Assembly (NCBI GenBank): GCA_963752045.1
Contig: CAVVWN010000008.1
Location: 744,001 to 808,000 of the forward strand
Source of the DNA: DATKDF01 sp963752045
GTDB taxonomy: Bacteria; Acidobacteriota; Vicinamibacteria; Vicinamibacterales; SCN-69-37
Direction: 5' to 3'
DNA length: 64,000 nt
The notes under the pieces are model-generated. The model was given only the letters and a program-made list of their open reading frames with translations. It was not told where the DNA came from and did no database searches. Positions 54,685 to 62,916 of the stretch are shown piece by piece; positions within the stretch are counted from its first letter, which is position 1, and each line of letters opens with the position of its first letter. Both the position numbers and the translations under genes were made by a program.

Positions 54685-56012
54685 TAGTTGCGGTCCCTCG
54701 TCGTTGGGGGCTCGGTGATGCGTACCTCGTCGCCGTCACGCAGGTTGCGCACGGACGTGTACGGTCCGGTGATGACCGAGTCGCCGGCGTTCAGGCCGTC
54801 GAGGACCTCGAAGTACCGCTCGCCGGCGATGCCGATCTTGACCGGCGTGAACACGGCCCGGCCGTCGGTCACGACGAACGCGCCTTCGATCTCTTTCAGG
54901 ACCTGGCCCTCGGCCGGCTCGGTCACCGGCCGACCGGCGCCGCGGCCCGCCGATGCCCGGCGCTCCCGCACGATGTTCCCTTCGGGATCGACCGCAAACT
55001 CACGGGCCGTCATCGCCTGGATCGGCACGGCGAGCACGTCATCGCGCGTCGCCGTCGTGATCGTTGCCGTGCAGGTGAAGCCTGGACGCACGCCGGGAAC
55101 TTCGCTGTCGATCGTTACGACCACCTTGAAGTTCGTGGCCCGCTGCTGCGCTGCGCCGGCGGCCTGGATCGGACTGTTGCCGACTTCGGTGACGTGTCCC
55201 TGAAACTCCTGGTTGGGGAGCGCGTCGATCGTCACTGTGGCGGGCTGCCCGATGGTGATGTACGGGATGTCCGTTTCGTCTACCTCGATTTCCGTCTCGA
55301 TGAGCGAGAGGTCCGCAATCGTCAGGAGCGGCGTCCCCCCGAGGCCCCGGGTCACGTCCACAGCCGTCTCTCCCTCCTCGACGTCGAGTTTCGTGACGAC
55401 ACCGGTGATCGGGGCGACGACCCGGCCCTTCGACAAGTCGAAGCTCGCGCTGGCGAGGTTGGCTTCTTCCTGCTTGATGCGTTGCTCCTGTGTCAGGAGC
55501 GATTGCTCCATCACGCGGAGGTCGGTCTCGCGCATCGCCACGTCATTGACCGCCCGTTCGTAGGTATCCCGCGGGATCAGACCGGCCTTCCACAACTCCT
55601 CCTGCCGCTTGAGCGTGTCCCGTGATTGCCGGAGGGCGACTTTCGAGTTGTCGATCTGCGCGCGGGTCTGCTCGAGCTGCGAGCGGGCAGACGCCAGGCT
55701 GGCCTCGCGGTTCTGCACCAGCGTCTCGAGCGTGCGTGGCTCGATTTGCAGCAGGAACTGGCCGGCTGTCACCACCTGGCCTTCCGACACGGCGATCTCC
55801 ACGATCTTGCCCGCGGCTTCGGCGCCAACCTCGACCGATCGCTTCGGCTGAATCGTGCCGCTGGCGGTGACGATGGCCTCGAGATCGCGAGCCTGCACCT
55901 GCTCGGTCGTGACCTCGAGGCCGGTCGACTGCTCGAAGCTCAGGTTGGCGACGACGATGGCCGCCAGGCCGGCCACCACGAGCAGGCCGATAAGCAACTT
56001 CTTGCGTGTCAT
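54684..56012 (-). CDS. HlyD/MacA-type periplasmic adaptor subunit
   Basis: A 442-residue adaptor. The N-terminal anchor is LLIGLLVVAGLAAIVVANL. Then come the lipoyl halves (VEVGAEAAGKIVEIAVSEGQVVTAGQFLLQIEP; VVAPITGVVTKLDVEEGE) on either side of a coiled-coil hairpin with ETDLRVMEQSLLTQEQRIKQEE, and a beta-barrel/MP domain. It fits a MacA-like partner for the two permeases just downstream. It overlaps the Yip1 gene by four bases. Confidence 0.88.
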   Translation of the reverse strand: MTRKKLLIGLLVVAGLAAIVVANLSFEQSTGLEVTTEQVQARDLEAIVTASGTIQPKRSVEVGAEAAGKIVEIAVSEGQVVTAGQFLLQIEPRTLETLVQNREASLASARSQLEQTRAQIDNSKVALRQSRDTLKRQEELWKAGLIPRDTYERAVNDVAMRETDLRVMEQSLLTQEQRIKQEEANLASASFDLSKGRVVAPITGVVTKLDVEEGETAVDVTRGLGGTPLLTIADLSLIETEIEVDETDIPYITIGQPATVTIDALPNQEFQGHVTEVGNSPIQAAGAAQQRATNFKVVVTIDSEVPGVRPGFTCTATITTATRDDVLAVPIQAMTAREFAVDPEGNIVRERRASAGRGAGRPVTEPAEGQVLKEIEGAFVVTDGRAVFTPVKIGIAGERYFEVLDGLNAGDSVITGPYTSVRNLRDGDEVRITEPPTTRDRN

Positions 56013-56755
56013 GAACTCATCCTACCCATGAAGGCCGAGAAGACCGCCACGCCCAGGGCCACCAGCAGGCCGTAGGCCGCGAGCAGGCCGATGGCGATGC
56101 CGGTGCTCTTGCGCTTGTAGAGCACGCCGAGGCCGATCGCGAGCACGATCATCTGCCAGATCGTGATCGCGCTCGTGAAGCGGAGGAAGCGCGAGATGAA
56201 GCTCTCGGGATCGAGCATCGGGACGAGCGCGCCCAGGTTGAACGGGCCCGTCAGGCTGAACGTCGTCTGCATCATCTGGATGGGTGCCGCCACCAGCGCG
56301 CCCACGGCCATGATGACCATCGAATGGGTCACAACCCCAAGCACCTGCTTGAAGGTCGCACCGCCACCCATCAGCACGTTGAACAGGCCCCAGAGCAGGG
56401 CCGTGAAGAACGTCGCCATGAGCGGCAGCCAGATGAGTGTGCCGACAACCGAGTAGATGTGCCGCGTGTTGCTGTGCGACTGGGCTTCGAGCTGGGCGTA
56501 GACCTCGTCGTCGAGCGGGCCCATCAGCCGCTCCATGGTCTGCACCTGCGTGTCGAGCACGGCCTGGCGCCCCTTCTCGGTCATCTGCGGCACCGTGGCC
56601 GCCACCGCGATGACCAGGGCGACAATGAGCAGGATCGCCGCCGGCCTGGGCTCGCGGACGACGTCGGCGAAGGTGGCCGCAGGCGAGGTGATCACGCCGA
56701 TGGCACGCGCGAACAGACCAAGGGTCTGGGGCTGGGATGGGGCGGTTTCTGACAT
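56009..56755 (-). CDS. Yip1-family multi-span membrane protein
   Basis: A 248-residue protein with a short cytoplasmic N terminus (MSETAPSQPQTLGLFARAIGVITSPAATFADV) and about five hydrophobic helices, including AAILLIVALVIAVAATVP and FFTALLWGLFNVLMGGGATFKQVLGVVTHSMVIMAVGAL. The Yip1 domain is suggested by the repeated helix pattern and the ISPAATF-like entry. Function in bacteria is unknown; it is first in a minus-strand string with the adaptor and two permeases. The ATG at 56755 is preferred over one at 56824. Confidence 0.75.
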   Translation of the reverse strand: MSETAPSQPQTLGLFARAIGVITSPAATFADVVREPRPAAILLIVALVIAVAATVPQMTEKGRQAVLDTQVQTMERLMGPLDDEVYAQLEAQSHSNTRHIYSVVGTLIWLPLMATFFTALLWGLFNVLMGGGATFKQVLGVVTHSMVIMAVGALVAAPIQMMQTTFSLTGPFNLGALVPMLDPESFISRFLRFTSAITIWQMIVLAIGLGVLYKRKSTGIAIGLLAAYGLLVALGVAVFSAFMGRMSS

Positions 56756-56866
56756 GGTCGTGGACTCCTCAGGGCCCGGGGGGCAGCAGGCGAAAAACAC
56801 CCTGATTGTACCGCCCACGGACAATTACGATCCCGGTGACCACGTGTTCCCTGATAGGCTCCCGCC

Positions 56867-57838
56867 ATGCTGCGGATCGGGCTGACGCTCCTTACTGTGT
56901 CCTTGTGGCCAGTCTCCCCGGCCCTCGCGCAGGTCTCGTTCGAGGCCGTCGGTTCGCGCGCACTCGGCATGGCCGGGGCTTTCGTGGCGGTCGCCGACGA
57001 TGTGACCGCCGCCTACTGGAATCCGGCCGCTCTGGCCACGGGCCCGGCGGTCGGGGGGACATTTGAGTGGTCTCAGTTTCAAAAACGTGATCCGAGTGGC
57101 CCACCCATACCCGGTGCTGGCCAGAACCGCAGCTACTTCACCGGAGCCGGGAGCCTGCCCCTGGCAGTTACTTTTGGTCGTTTGACCTCGGCAGTGGTGG
57201 TCGAGAATCCGGTCGGGGAGGCGACGGTGGAGCGTCTCTCCACGACCCAGCTGGGCGGCACGGTCCTGCAAACGCTGGTACCAGGCCTCATCGTAGGCAC
57301 GACGGTGAAGTACCTGCGGGGAACGGTTTCTGCGGGGCCGGTGGTAGGGGAAACCGCGGGAGATGCCCTTGACGCCGCCGGCGACTTCGAAGGGCGTACT
57401 ACGGGCGCTTTCGACTTTGATATCGGGGTGCTGGCAGACCTCGACCAGGTCCGAGTCGGGCTGACGTGGAAGAACGTGCTGACCCCGGACTTCGAGGGGA
57501 TTGAAGGAAATACCATCACGCTTCCGAGACTGCTGAGGCTGGGCCTGGCCGTGCGGCCTGGCGCTGGCGTGACCCTTGCTATGGATCTGGACCTGGACAC
57601 GGTCGACCTTCGGGACGGCCTTCGTCGGATGATCGCTCTTGGGGCAGAAAGCCCCGCCGGGTCCCGGTTCACGCTTCGAGGAGGCGTCCGGTGGGACCTG
57701 GAGGGCGACCGCGAGCCGGTGACGGCCGCGGGTGCGAGCGTGGCGCTCACGAGGCGCCTGTGGTTTGACGGCCACTACTCGTACGGTCATGCCGATCGCG
57801 ACCAGGGGTTCGGCTTCGCGCTTCGCGCCGCCTACTAG
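56867..57838 (+). CDS. PorV/PorQ-like outer-membrane beta-barrel protein
   Basis: A 323-residue protein with a signal peptide (LTLLTVSLWPVSPALAQ). The mature start VSFEAVGSRALGMAGAFVAVADDVTAAYWNPAALA is the hallmark of the PorV/OmpP1-like group (GxRxxxMGGAFVAxADDxxAxYWNPAGL). Alternating hydrophobic strands continue to a C-terminal aromatic-rich strand (GFGFALRAAY). Such barrels often serve secretion or pilus-like systems. It lies just upstream of pilB on the same strand and divergent from the Yip1 gene. Confidence 0.82.
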   Translation: MLRIGLTLLTVSLWPVSPALAQVSFEAVGSRALGMAGAFVAVADDVTAAYWNPAALATGPAVGGTFEWSQFQKRDPSGPPIPGAGQNRSYFTGAGSLPLAVTFGRLTSAVVVENPVGEATVERLSTTQLGGTVLQTLVPGLIVGTTVKYLRGTVSAGPVVGETAGDALDAAGDFEGRTTGAFDFDIGVLADLDQVRVGLTWKNVLTPDFEGIEGNTITLPRLLRLGLAVRPGAGVTLAMDLDLDTVDLRDGLRRMIALGAESPAGSRFTLRGGVRWDLEGDREPVTAAGASVALTRRLWFDGHYSYGHADRDQGFGFALRAAY

Positions 57839-57880
57839 ACCCCGGAAAGCCCCCAGCAACGGGCGGCCGTGTGCCAGCGA

Positions 57881-59620
57881 ATGCCCATGGCCGTGCGACT
57901 TGGTGAATTGCTCCTGCGCGAAAAGCGCGTCTCTCCCGCCCAACTGCAGGAAGCGGTCGGCTTCCAGCGGGCCAACGGGGGACGGCTGGGGACTGCGCTC
58001 GTCAAGCTCGGGTTCCTGACCGACGAGGAAATCACCTCCGTCCTGAGCCGGCAATACGGCGTGCCGGCCGTCAATCTCTCGGAGATCGAGGTCGACCCGG
58101 CCGTCGCGCGGCTCATTCCCCTCGAAACGGCCGCCAAGTACAACGCGATTCCGATCGCCCGAAACGGCACATCGCTGACGCTGGCGATGACCGATCCCAC
58201 GAACGTCTTCGCGATGGACGACGTGAAGTTCATGACCGGGCTGCATGTCGACCCGGTCGTGGCGTCCGACTCGGCCATCCGCGAGCTGATTGGGCGGTGC
58301 TTCTCCAAGAACGGGTCGGCGCTGAACGGCGCCCGAACGGCCGACCTGGTGAGCCGTGCCCTCGAAGATCTCGGAGCCGACTCCGACGGGCTCGAGGTCG
58401 TGCCGGACGCGGAGGAAATCGACGCCTCCTCTCTCGAACGGCAGGGCGGCGAGGCGCCGGTCATCCGTCTCGTGAACGCGCTCCTGCTCTCGGCCATCCA
58501 GCGTGGCGCGAGCGACATCCACATCGAGCCCTTCGAGAAGGAGATGCGCATCCGGTTCCGGATTGACGGCGTGCTCCAGCCGGTCATGTCGCCGCCGCTC
58601 AAGTTCCGGGACGCGATCGTCTCGCGCGTGAAGATCATGGCGCGTCTCGACATCGCCGAGAAACGACTGCCGCAGGACGGTCGCGTCAAGGCGCGGTTTG
58701 CCGACCACGGCGAGAACCGGGAGATCGACTTCCGCGTGTCCTGTCTGCCGACCCTCTTTGGCGAGAAGGTCGTTCTCCGGCTGCTCGATCCGGGGCAGTT
58801 GCGGCTCGACATGGGTCGCCTGGGCTTCGAGCCTGCTGCGCTGGCCAAGTTCGAAGCGGCGGTTCGGAGGCCGTGGGGCATGGTCCTCGTGACGGGGCCG
58901 ACCGGCAGCGGCAAGACCAACACGCTCTACTCGGCGCTTTCGCAGCTCAACCAGCCGGGCGTGAACGTGATGACGGCCGAGGATCCGGTCGAGTTCAACC
59001 TGTCGGGCATCAACCAGGTTCAGGTTCGCGAGGGTATCGGCCTGTCGTTTGCCGCGACGCTACGGTCGTTCCTGCGGCAGGACCCGAACATCATTCTGGT
59101 CGGCGAGATCCGCGACAGCGAGACCGCGTCCATCGCGGTCAAGGCCGCGCTCACCGGCCACCTGGTGCTGTCGACGCTCCACACCAACGACGCGCCGAGC
59201 TCGATCAACCGGCTGGTCAACATGGGCGTCGAGCCGTTCCTCGTGGCGAACTCCCTCAACCTGCTGTGCGCGCAGCGCCTGGTGCGCCGGGTGTGCGAGC
59301 AGTGCAAGGAGCCGGTTGAGCTATTGGAGTCGGCGCTCATCGACGCCGGCTTCTCTCCGGAGCAGGCGGCCTCGGTTCGGTCGTTCCGGGGCAAGGGATG
59401 CGACCGGTGCGGGCGAACGGGCTACAAGGGCCGCGTCGGCCTGTTCGAGGTGATGGAGATCACCGAGCGGCTCCGGGAGACCATCGTCGCCGGCGCCAAT
59501 TCCATCGAGCTGCGCAAGGCAGCCGAGGCGGAGGGCATGGTGTCTCTGCGGCAGGCCGGGCTGAAGAAGGTGGCCGAAGGGGTCACCAGTCTGGAAGAAG
59601 TCGTGCGCGAAACCATGTAG
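57881..59620 (+). CDS. pilB: Type IV pilus assembly ATPase PilB (GspE family)
   Basis: A 579-residue assembly ATPase. The N-terminal MshEN-like domain (residues ~5-150; GELLLREKRVSPAQLQEAV) is followed by the ATPase core with Walker A GPTGSGKT, Asp box EDPVEFNL, Walker B ILVGEIRD and the His box TGHLVLSTLHTNDAPSS. A tetracysteine zinc site follows (CEQC...CDRC). It powers pilus extension. ATG at 57881 or 57887 are both plausible; a GTG lies at 57869. pilT follows 12 nt later. Confidence 0.94.
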   Translation: MPMAVRLGELLLREKRVSPAQLQEAVGFQRANGGRLGTALVKLGFLTDEEITSVLSRQYGVPAVNLSEIEVDPAVARLIPLETAAKYNAIPIARNGTSLTLAMTDPTNVFAMDDVKFMTGLHVDPVVASDSAIRELIGRCFSKNGSALNGARTADLVSRALEDLGADSDGLEVVPDAEEIDASSLERQGGEAPVIRLVNALLLSAIQRGASDIHIEPFEKEMRIRFRIDGVLQPVMSPPLKFRDAIVSRVKIMARLDIAEKRLPQDGRVKARFADHGENREIDFRVSCLPTLFGEKVVLRLLDPGQLRLDMGRLGFEPAALAKFEAAVRRPWGMVLVTGPTGSGKTNTLYSALSQLNQPGVNVMTAEDPVEFNLSGINQVQVREGIGLSFAATLRSFLRQDPNIILVGEIRDSETASIAVKAALTGHLVLSTLHTNDAPSSINRLVNMGVEPFLVANSLNLLCAQRLVRRVCEQCKEPVELLESALIDAGFSPEQAASVRSFRGKGCDRCGRTGYKGRVGLFEVMEITERLRETIVAGANSIELRKAAEAEGMVSLRQAGLKKVAEGVTSLEEVVRETM

Positions 59621-59632
59621 GTGTGATCTGAC

Positions 59633-60760
59633 ATGTCGATGAGTCTGCCCGATCTGCTGAAGACCACGTTCGAGCTTGGCGGCTCGGACCTGCACCTGGC
59701 CGCTGGCTCGCCGCCGCAGGTCCGCGTGAACGGCCACCTGCAGCGGCTCGACCACGCGCCGCTCACGCCCGACGTCCTCAAGGCCCTGGCCTACAGCGTG
59801 CTGACCGACGCGCAGAAGAAGAAGTTCGAGGAAACCTGGGAGCTCGATCTCGCGTTCGGGTTGCGGGACGTGGGCCGCTTCCGCGCCAACATCTTCAATC
59901 AGCGCGGGTCGGTGGGCGCCGTCTTCCGGCTGATATCGGAACGCATCAAGTCGCTCGAAGAACTGGGCCTGCCCCCGGTGCTCTCGACGCTTGCCGACCG
60001 GCCCCGCGGGCTCGTGCTCGTCACCGGGCCGACCGGCAGCGGCAAGTCCACCACGCTCGCCGCCATGATCGACCGCATCAACCAGCAGAAGCCGGCACAC
60101 ATCCTCACCATCGAGGACCCGATCGAGTACCTGCACCCGCACAAGATGAGCCTCGTGAATCAGCGCGAGTTGTTCGCGGACACGAAGAGCTTCTCGCTCG
60201 CGCTCAAGGCCGCCCTCCGAGAAGACCCGGACGTGGTGCTGGTCGGCGAAATGCGCGACCTCGAGACCATGGAAGCCGCGATGAAACTGGCCGAGACGGG
60301 CCATCTCACGCTGGCCACGCTCCACACGAACTCGGCAGCCCAGACGGTGACCCGAATCATCGACGCATTTCCGTCGCACCAGCAGGCCCAGATCCGCACG
60401 CAGCTCTCGCTCGTGCTCGAGGGCATCGTCTGCCAGGCCCTGTTGCCGAAGGCGAGCGGCGAGGGACGGGTGGCCGCCCTCGAGATCCTCGTGGCCAACC
60501 CCGCGATTCGCAACCTGATCCGCGACGACAAGATCCACCAGATCTACGGCACGATGCAGGCCGGCCAGGAGAAGTTCGGCATGCAGACGATGAACCAGTC
60601 GCTGCAGAAGCTGGTGGAGAAGAAGCTCGTCTCGCGTGACGTGGCGCTCAACACGTCCTCGAATCGGGACGAGCTCATCACCATGCTCGAGCGAGGCGCG
60701 GCCGCCCGACCGCCGATGCTGGCTGCTCAGCGGCCGCCCTACCGGCAGGAGGCGCGATGA
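59633..60760 (+). CDS. pilT: Type IV pilus retraction ATPase PilT
   Basis: A 375-residue retraction ATPase. The N terminus SLPDLLKTTFELGGSDLHLAAGSPPQVRVNG is typical of PilT. Walker A is GPTGSGKST, the Asp box EDPIEYLH, Walker B VVLVGEMRDLETM and the His box TGHLTLATLHTNSA, and the AIRNLIRDDK motif near the C terminus specific to PilT is present. It drives pilus depolymerisation for twitching. It overlaps pilC by four bases. Confidence 0.96.
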   Translation: MSMSLPDLLKTTFELGGSDLHLAAGSPPQVRVNGHLQRLDHAPLTPDVLKALAYSVLTDAQKKKFEETWELDLAFGLRDVGRFRANIFNQRGSVGAVFRLISERIKSLEELGLPPVLSTLADRPRGLVLVTGPTGSGKSTTLAAMIDRINQQKPAHILTIEDPIEYLHPHKMSLVNQRELFADTKSFSLALKAALREDPDVVLVGEMRDLETMEAAMKLAETGHLTLATLHTNSAAQTVTRIIDAFPSHQQAQIRTQLSLVLEGIVCQALLPKASGEGRVAALEILVANPAIRNLIRDDKIHQIYGTMQAGQEKFGMQTMNQSLQKLVEKKLVSRDVALNTSSNRDELITMLERGAAARPPMLAAQRPPYRQEAR

Positions 60761-61950
60761 CGACTTACGCCTGGGTGGGCCGGACCCGGACCGGCCAGAT
60801 CGTCAAGGGGGAACGGGCCGCCGAGTCGCGCGAGGCGCTCGGCGAGGCCCTGCGCCGCGAGCAGATCATGGTGACGCAGGTGCAGGCCGCCGCCCGCAAA
60901 CAGCAGCGGTACAAGCGGGTCAACAGCCGCAGCCTCGCGATCTTCACCCGGCAGTTCTCGGTCATGATCGACGCGGGCCTGCCGCTCGTTCAGTGTCTGG
61001 AACTGCTCGGCAAGGAAGAACCGGACAAGCGTCTGGCCGAGGCTGTCGAACAGACGCGCCTCGACGTCGAGGCCGGCACCTCGCTCAACGAGGCGATGGC
61101 CAAGCGCCCGTACGCCTTCGACCCGCTCTTCACGAACATGGTGGCCGCCGGGGAGGCCGGGGGCATCCTCGACGTCATCCTGCAGCGGCTGGCCACCTTC
61201 ATCGAGAAGCAGGCGAAGCTCCAGTCCCAGGTCCGGTCGGCGATGATCTACCCGATTTCGGTCCTGAGCATCGCGGTCATTGTCGTCATGATCATCCTCT
61301 GGAAGGTGATCCCGACGTTCACGTCGCTTTTCGAGGGCCTGGGCGCGACGCTGCCGCTTGCGACACGCGTGGTCATCTGGCTGAGCCAGAAAGTCGTGAT
61401 CGGGATGCCATTCATGATCGGTGGCGCGTTTGCCGTCGGCTACCTGTTCAGGCGCTACTATCAGACGCCGCAGGGGCGCATGCGGGTGGATCGCGCGCTG
61501 CTCGGCATGCCGTTGATTGGCAAGATCTTCCGCAAGGTCGCCGTGGCGCGGTTCTGTCGCACGTTGGCGACGCTGCTCACTTCGGGCGTCCCCATTCTCG
61601 ACGGGCTCGACATCACGGCCAAGACGGCCGGTAACGCCGTCATTGAGAGTGCGATTACAGACGTGCGCCTGCACATCGAACGCGGCGAGAGCGTCGCGCA
61701 GCCGTTGCGGGCCACGGGCGTCTTCCCGCCGATGGTCGTGCAGATGATCGGCGCGGGTGAGAGCACGGGCGCCCTCGATACGATGCTGGCCAAGATCGCC
61801 GATTTTTACGAGGAAGAAGTGGATGTCGCCGTGGCCGGTCTGCTCACCGTGCTCGAGCCGGCGCTCATCTGCGTGCTCGGTGTCATCGTGGGCGGCATCG
61901 TGATCTCGATGTATCTGCCACTCTTCGAGCTGATCAACCAGATGGCCTGA
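60757..61950 (+). CDS. pilC: Type IV pilus inner-membrane platform protein PilC
   Basis: A 397-residue platform protein with two T2SF domains. The first is LAIFTRQFSVMIDAGLPLVQCLELLG, the second VAVARFCRTLATLLTSGVPILDGLDITAKTAGN. Three membrane helices are visible (near residues 170-190, 215-235 and 370-395). It connects PilB/PilT to the pilus base. Start overlaps pilT. Confidence 0.95.
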   Translation: MTTYAWVGRTRTGQIVKGERAAESREALGEALRREQIMVTQVQAAARKQQRYKRVNSRSLAIFTRQFSVMIDAGLPLVQCLELLGKEEPDKRLAEAVEQTRLDVEAGTSLNEAMAKRPYAFDPLFTNMVAAGEAGGILDVILQRLATFIEKQAKLQSQVRSAMIYPISVLSIAVIVVMIILWKVIPTFTSLFEGLGATLPLATRVVIWLSQKVVIGMPFMIGGAFAVGYLFRRYYQTPQGRMRVDRALLGMPLIGKIFRKVAVARFCRTLATLLTSGVPILDGLDITAKTAGNAVIESAITDVRLHIERGESVAQPLRATGVFPPMVVQMIGAGESTGALDTMLAKIADFYEEEVDVAVAGLLTVLEPALICVLGVIVGGIVISMYLPLFELINQMA

Positions 61951-62087
61951 GCGAGCGTCAAAATCGTAAGGCAGCCCTACAGTCTTGGCAGGGGACGCCG
62001 ACAACGGGGCTGAGGCACATGGCGTGGGTGGTTCGCAAGTGCCTGTGAACAAAGGATGTGGGGTGGCGCCGGCGGCCGATGGCCGGA

Positions 62088-62102
62088 TGGCACCGAGGTT
62101 GC
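62088..62102 (+). promoter_or_regulatory. Probable sigma-54 promoter of pilA
   Basis: TGGCAC at 62088-62093 and TTGC at 62099-62102 have the exact -24/-12 spacing of the sigma-54 consensus (TGGCACR-N4-TTGCW, with deviations only at the R and W positions). It would place the transcript start about 110 nt upstream of the pilA ATG. PilA is sigma-54/PilR-dependent in several bacteria, which supports the call. PilR/PilS are not in the window. Confidence 0.65.
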
Positions 62103-62225
62103 GTGTCAAGGAGCCGTGGCGGGTTCTGAAAATGGCGGTTGCCGCTGACGCGCCACGAAGATAGCGAGAGACAGCAGTTGATTGAGGTTCAGGGAACTTA
62201 CGAGTTCAAAGGAGAGGAAAACATC

Positions 62226-62753
62226 ATGAGTGGCAAGAACGAACAGGGATTCACCCTCATCGAGCTGCTGATCGTCGTCGCGATCATCAGCATCATCGCG
62301 GCGATCGCAGTGCCCGGTCTCTTGCGCGCGCGGATGACTGGCAACGAGACGTCGGCGATTGCGTCACTGAAGGTGACGACGTCGGCCCAGGTGGCCTATT
62401 CGGCTTCCTGCGGCAACGGCGGCTATGCGGCAACCTACGTCATTCTCGGCACGCCGGTCGTCGCCGGCAGCGAGGCCTTCATTTCTGCCGACCTCGGCAG
62501 CGTGGTGGCCCCCCAGAAGGCCGGCTACAACTTCACACTGGGCGCCGGCGCCGGTAATGCCGTCGGCCCGGTCGATTGCCTGGCGGGCGCCAACCCGACC
62601 AACTCGACCTACTACGCGACCGCGATTCCGCAGACCTTCGGGTCCACGGGCACCCGCTCGTTTGCCGTCAATGCCGGCAACACGATTTGGCAGGTGAACG
62701 CCGCCGCCGCGCCGGCAGAGCCGTTTGCGGCCCCGGCCGTGCCGATTCAGTAG
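62226..62753 (+). CDS. pilA: Type IV major pilin PilA (pseudopilin-like)
   Basis: A 175-residue prepilin. The short leader ends in NEQG before FTLIE, so PilD cleavage would be after Gly8, leaving N-methyl-Phe1 and Glu5. The hydrophobic helix IELLIVVAIISIIAAIAVPGLL follows. The globular part is Ala/Gly/Thr-rich with Cys pair (SCGNGG, VDCLAG) for a possible disulfide, ending AAPAVPIQ. The ribosome-binding site AAAGGAGAGG lies upstream of the ATG. An earlier in-frame ATG at 62139 is not used in this reading. Confidence 0.95.
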   Translation: MSGKNEQGFTLIELLIVVAIISIIAAIAVPGLLRARMTGNETSAIASLKVTTSAQVAYSASCGNGGYAATYVILGTPVVAGSEAFISADLGSVVAPQKAGYNFTLGAGAGNAVGPVDCLAGANPTNSTYYATAIPQTFGSTGTRSFAVNAGNTIWQVNAAAAPAEPFAAPAVPIQ

Positions 62754-62772
62754 GCGCGAACGTCCGAAACAC

Positions 62773-62809
62773 ATCCGGGATTCCGGCGACGGGATCCCGG
62801 ATTTTTCTT
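62773..62809 (+). terminator. Intrinsic terminator after pilA
   Basis: Arms ATCCGGGA (62773-62780) and TCCCGGAT (62795-62802) pair, and a T-rich run (TTTTTCTT, 62802-62809) follows at once. It ends the pilA transcript. Confidence 0.85.
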
Positions 62810-62916
62810 GTACAGGCGCAGGGCTTTGGCGACCGGGAGAGCTGGGGCGGGTTGCGGTCGCCAGGGGACGCCAAACGGCGTTTGATGTGGTACAAATGCC
62901 GGAGACTTCCTGGCCT

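Noticed and set aside
62139..62225. Longer pilA start at 62139
   Set aside because: It would put a 29-residue charged extension before the prepilin leader; the ATG at 62226 has a good ribosome-binding site and gives a normal short leader before Gly-Phe.
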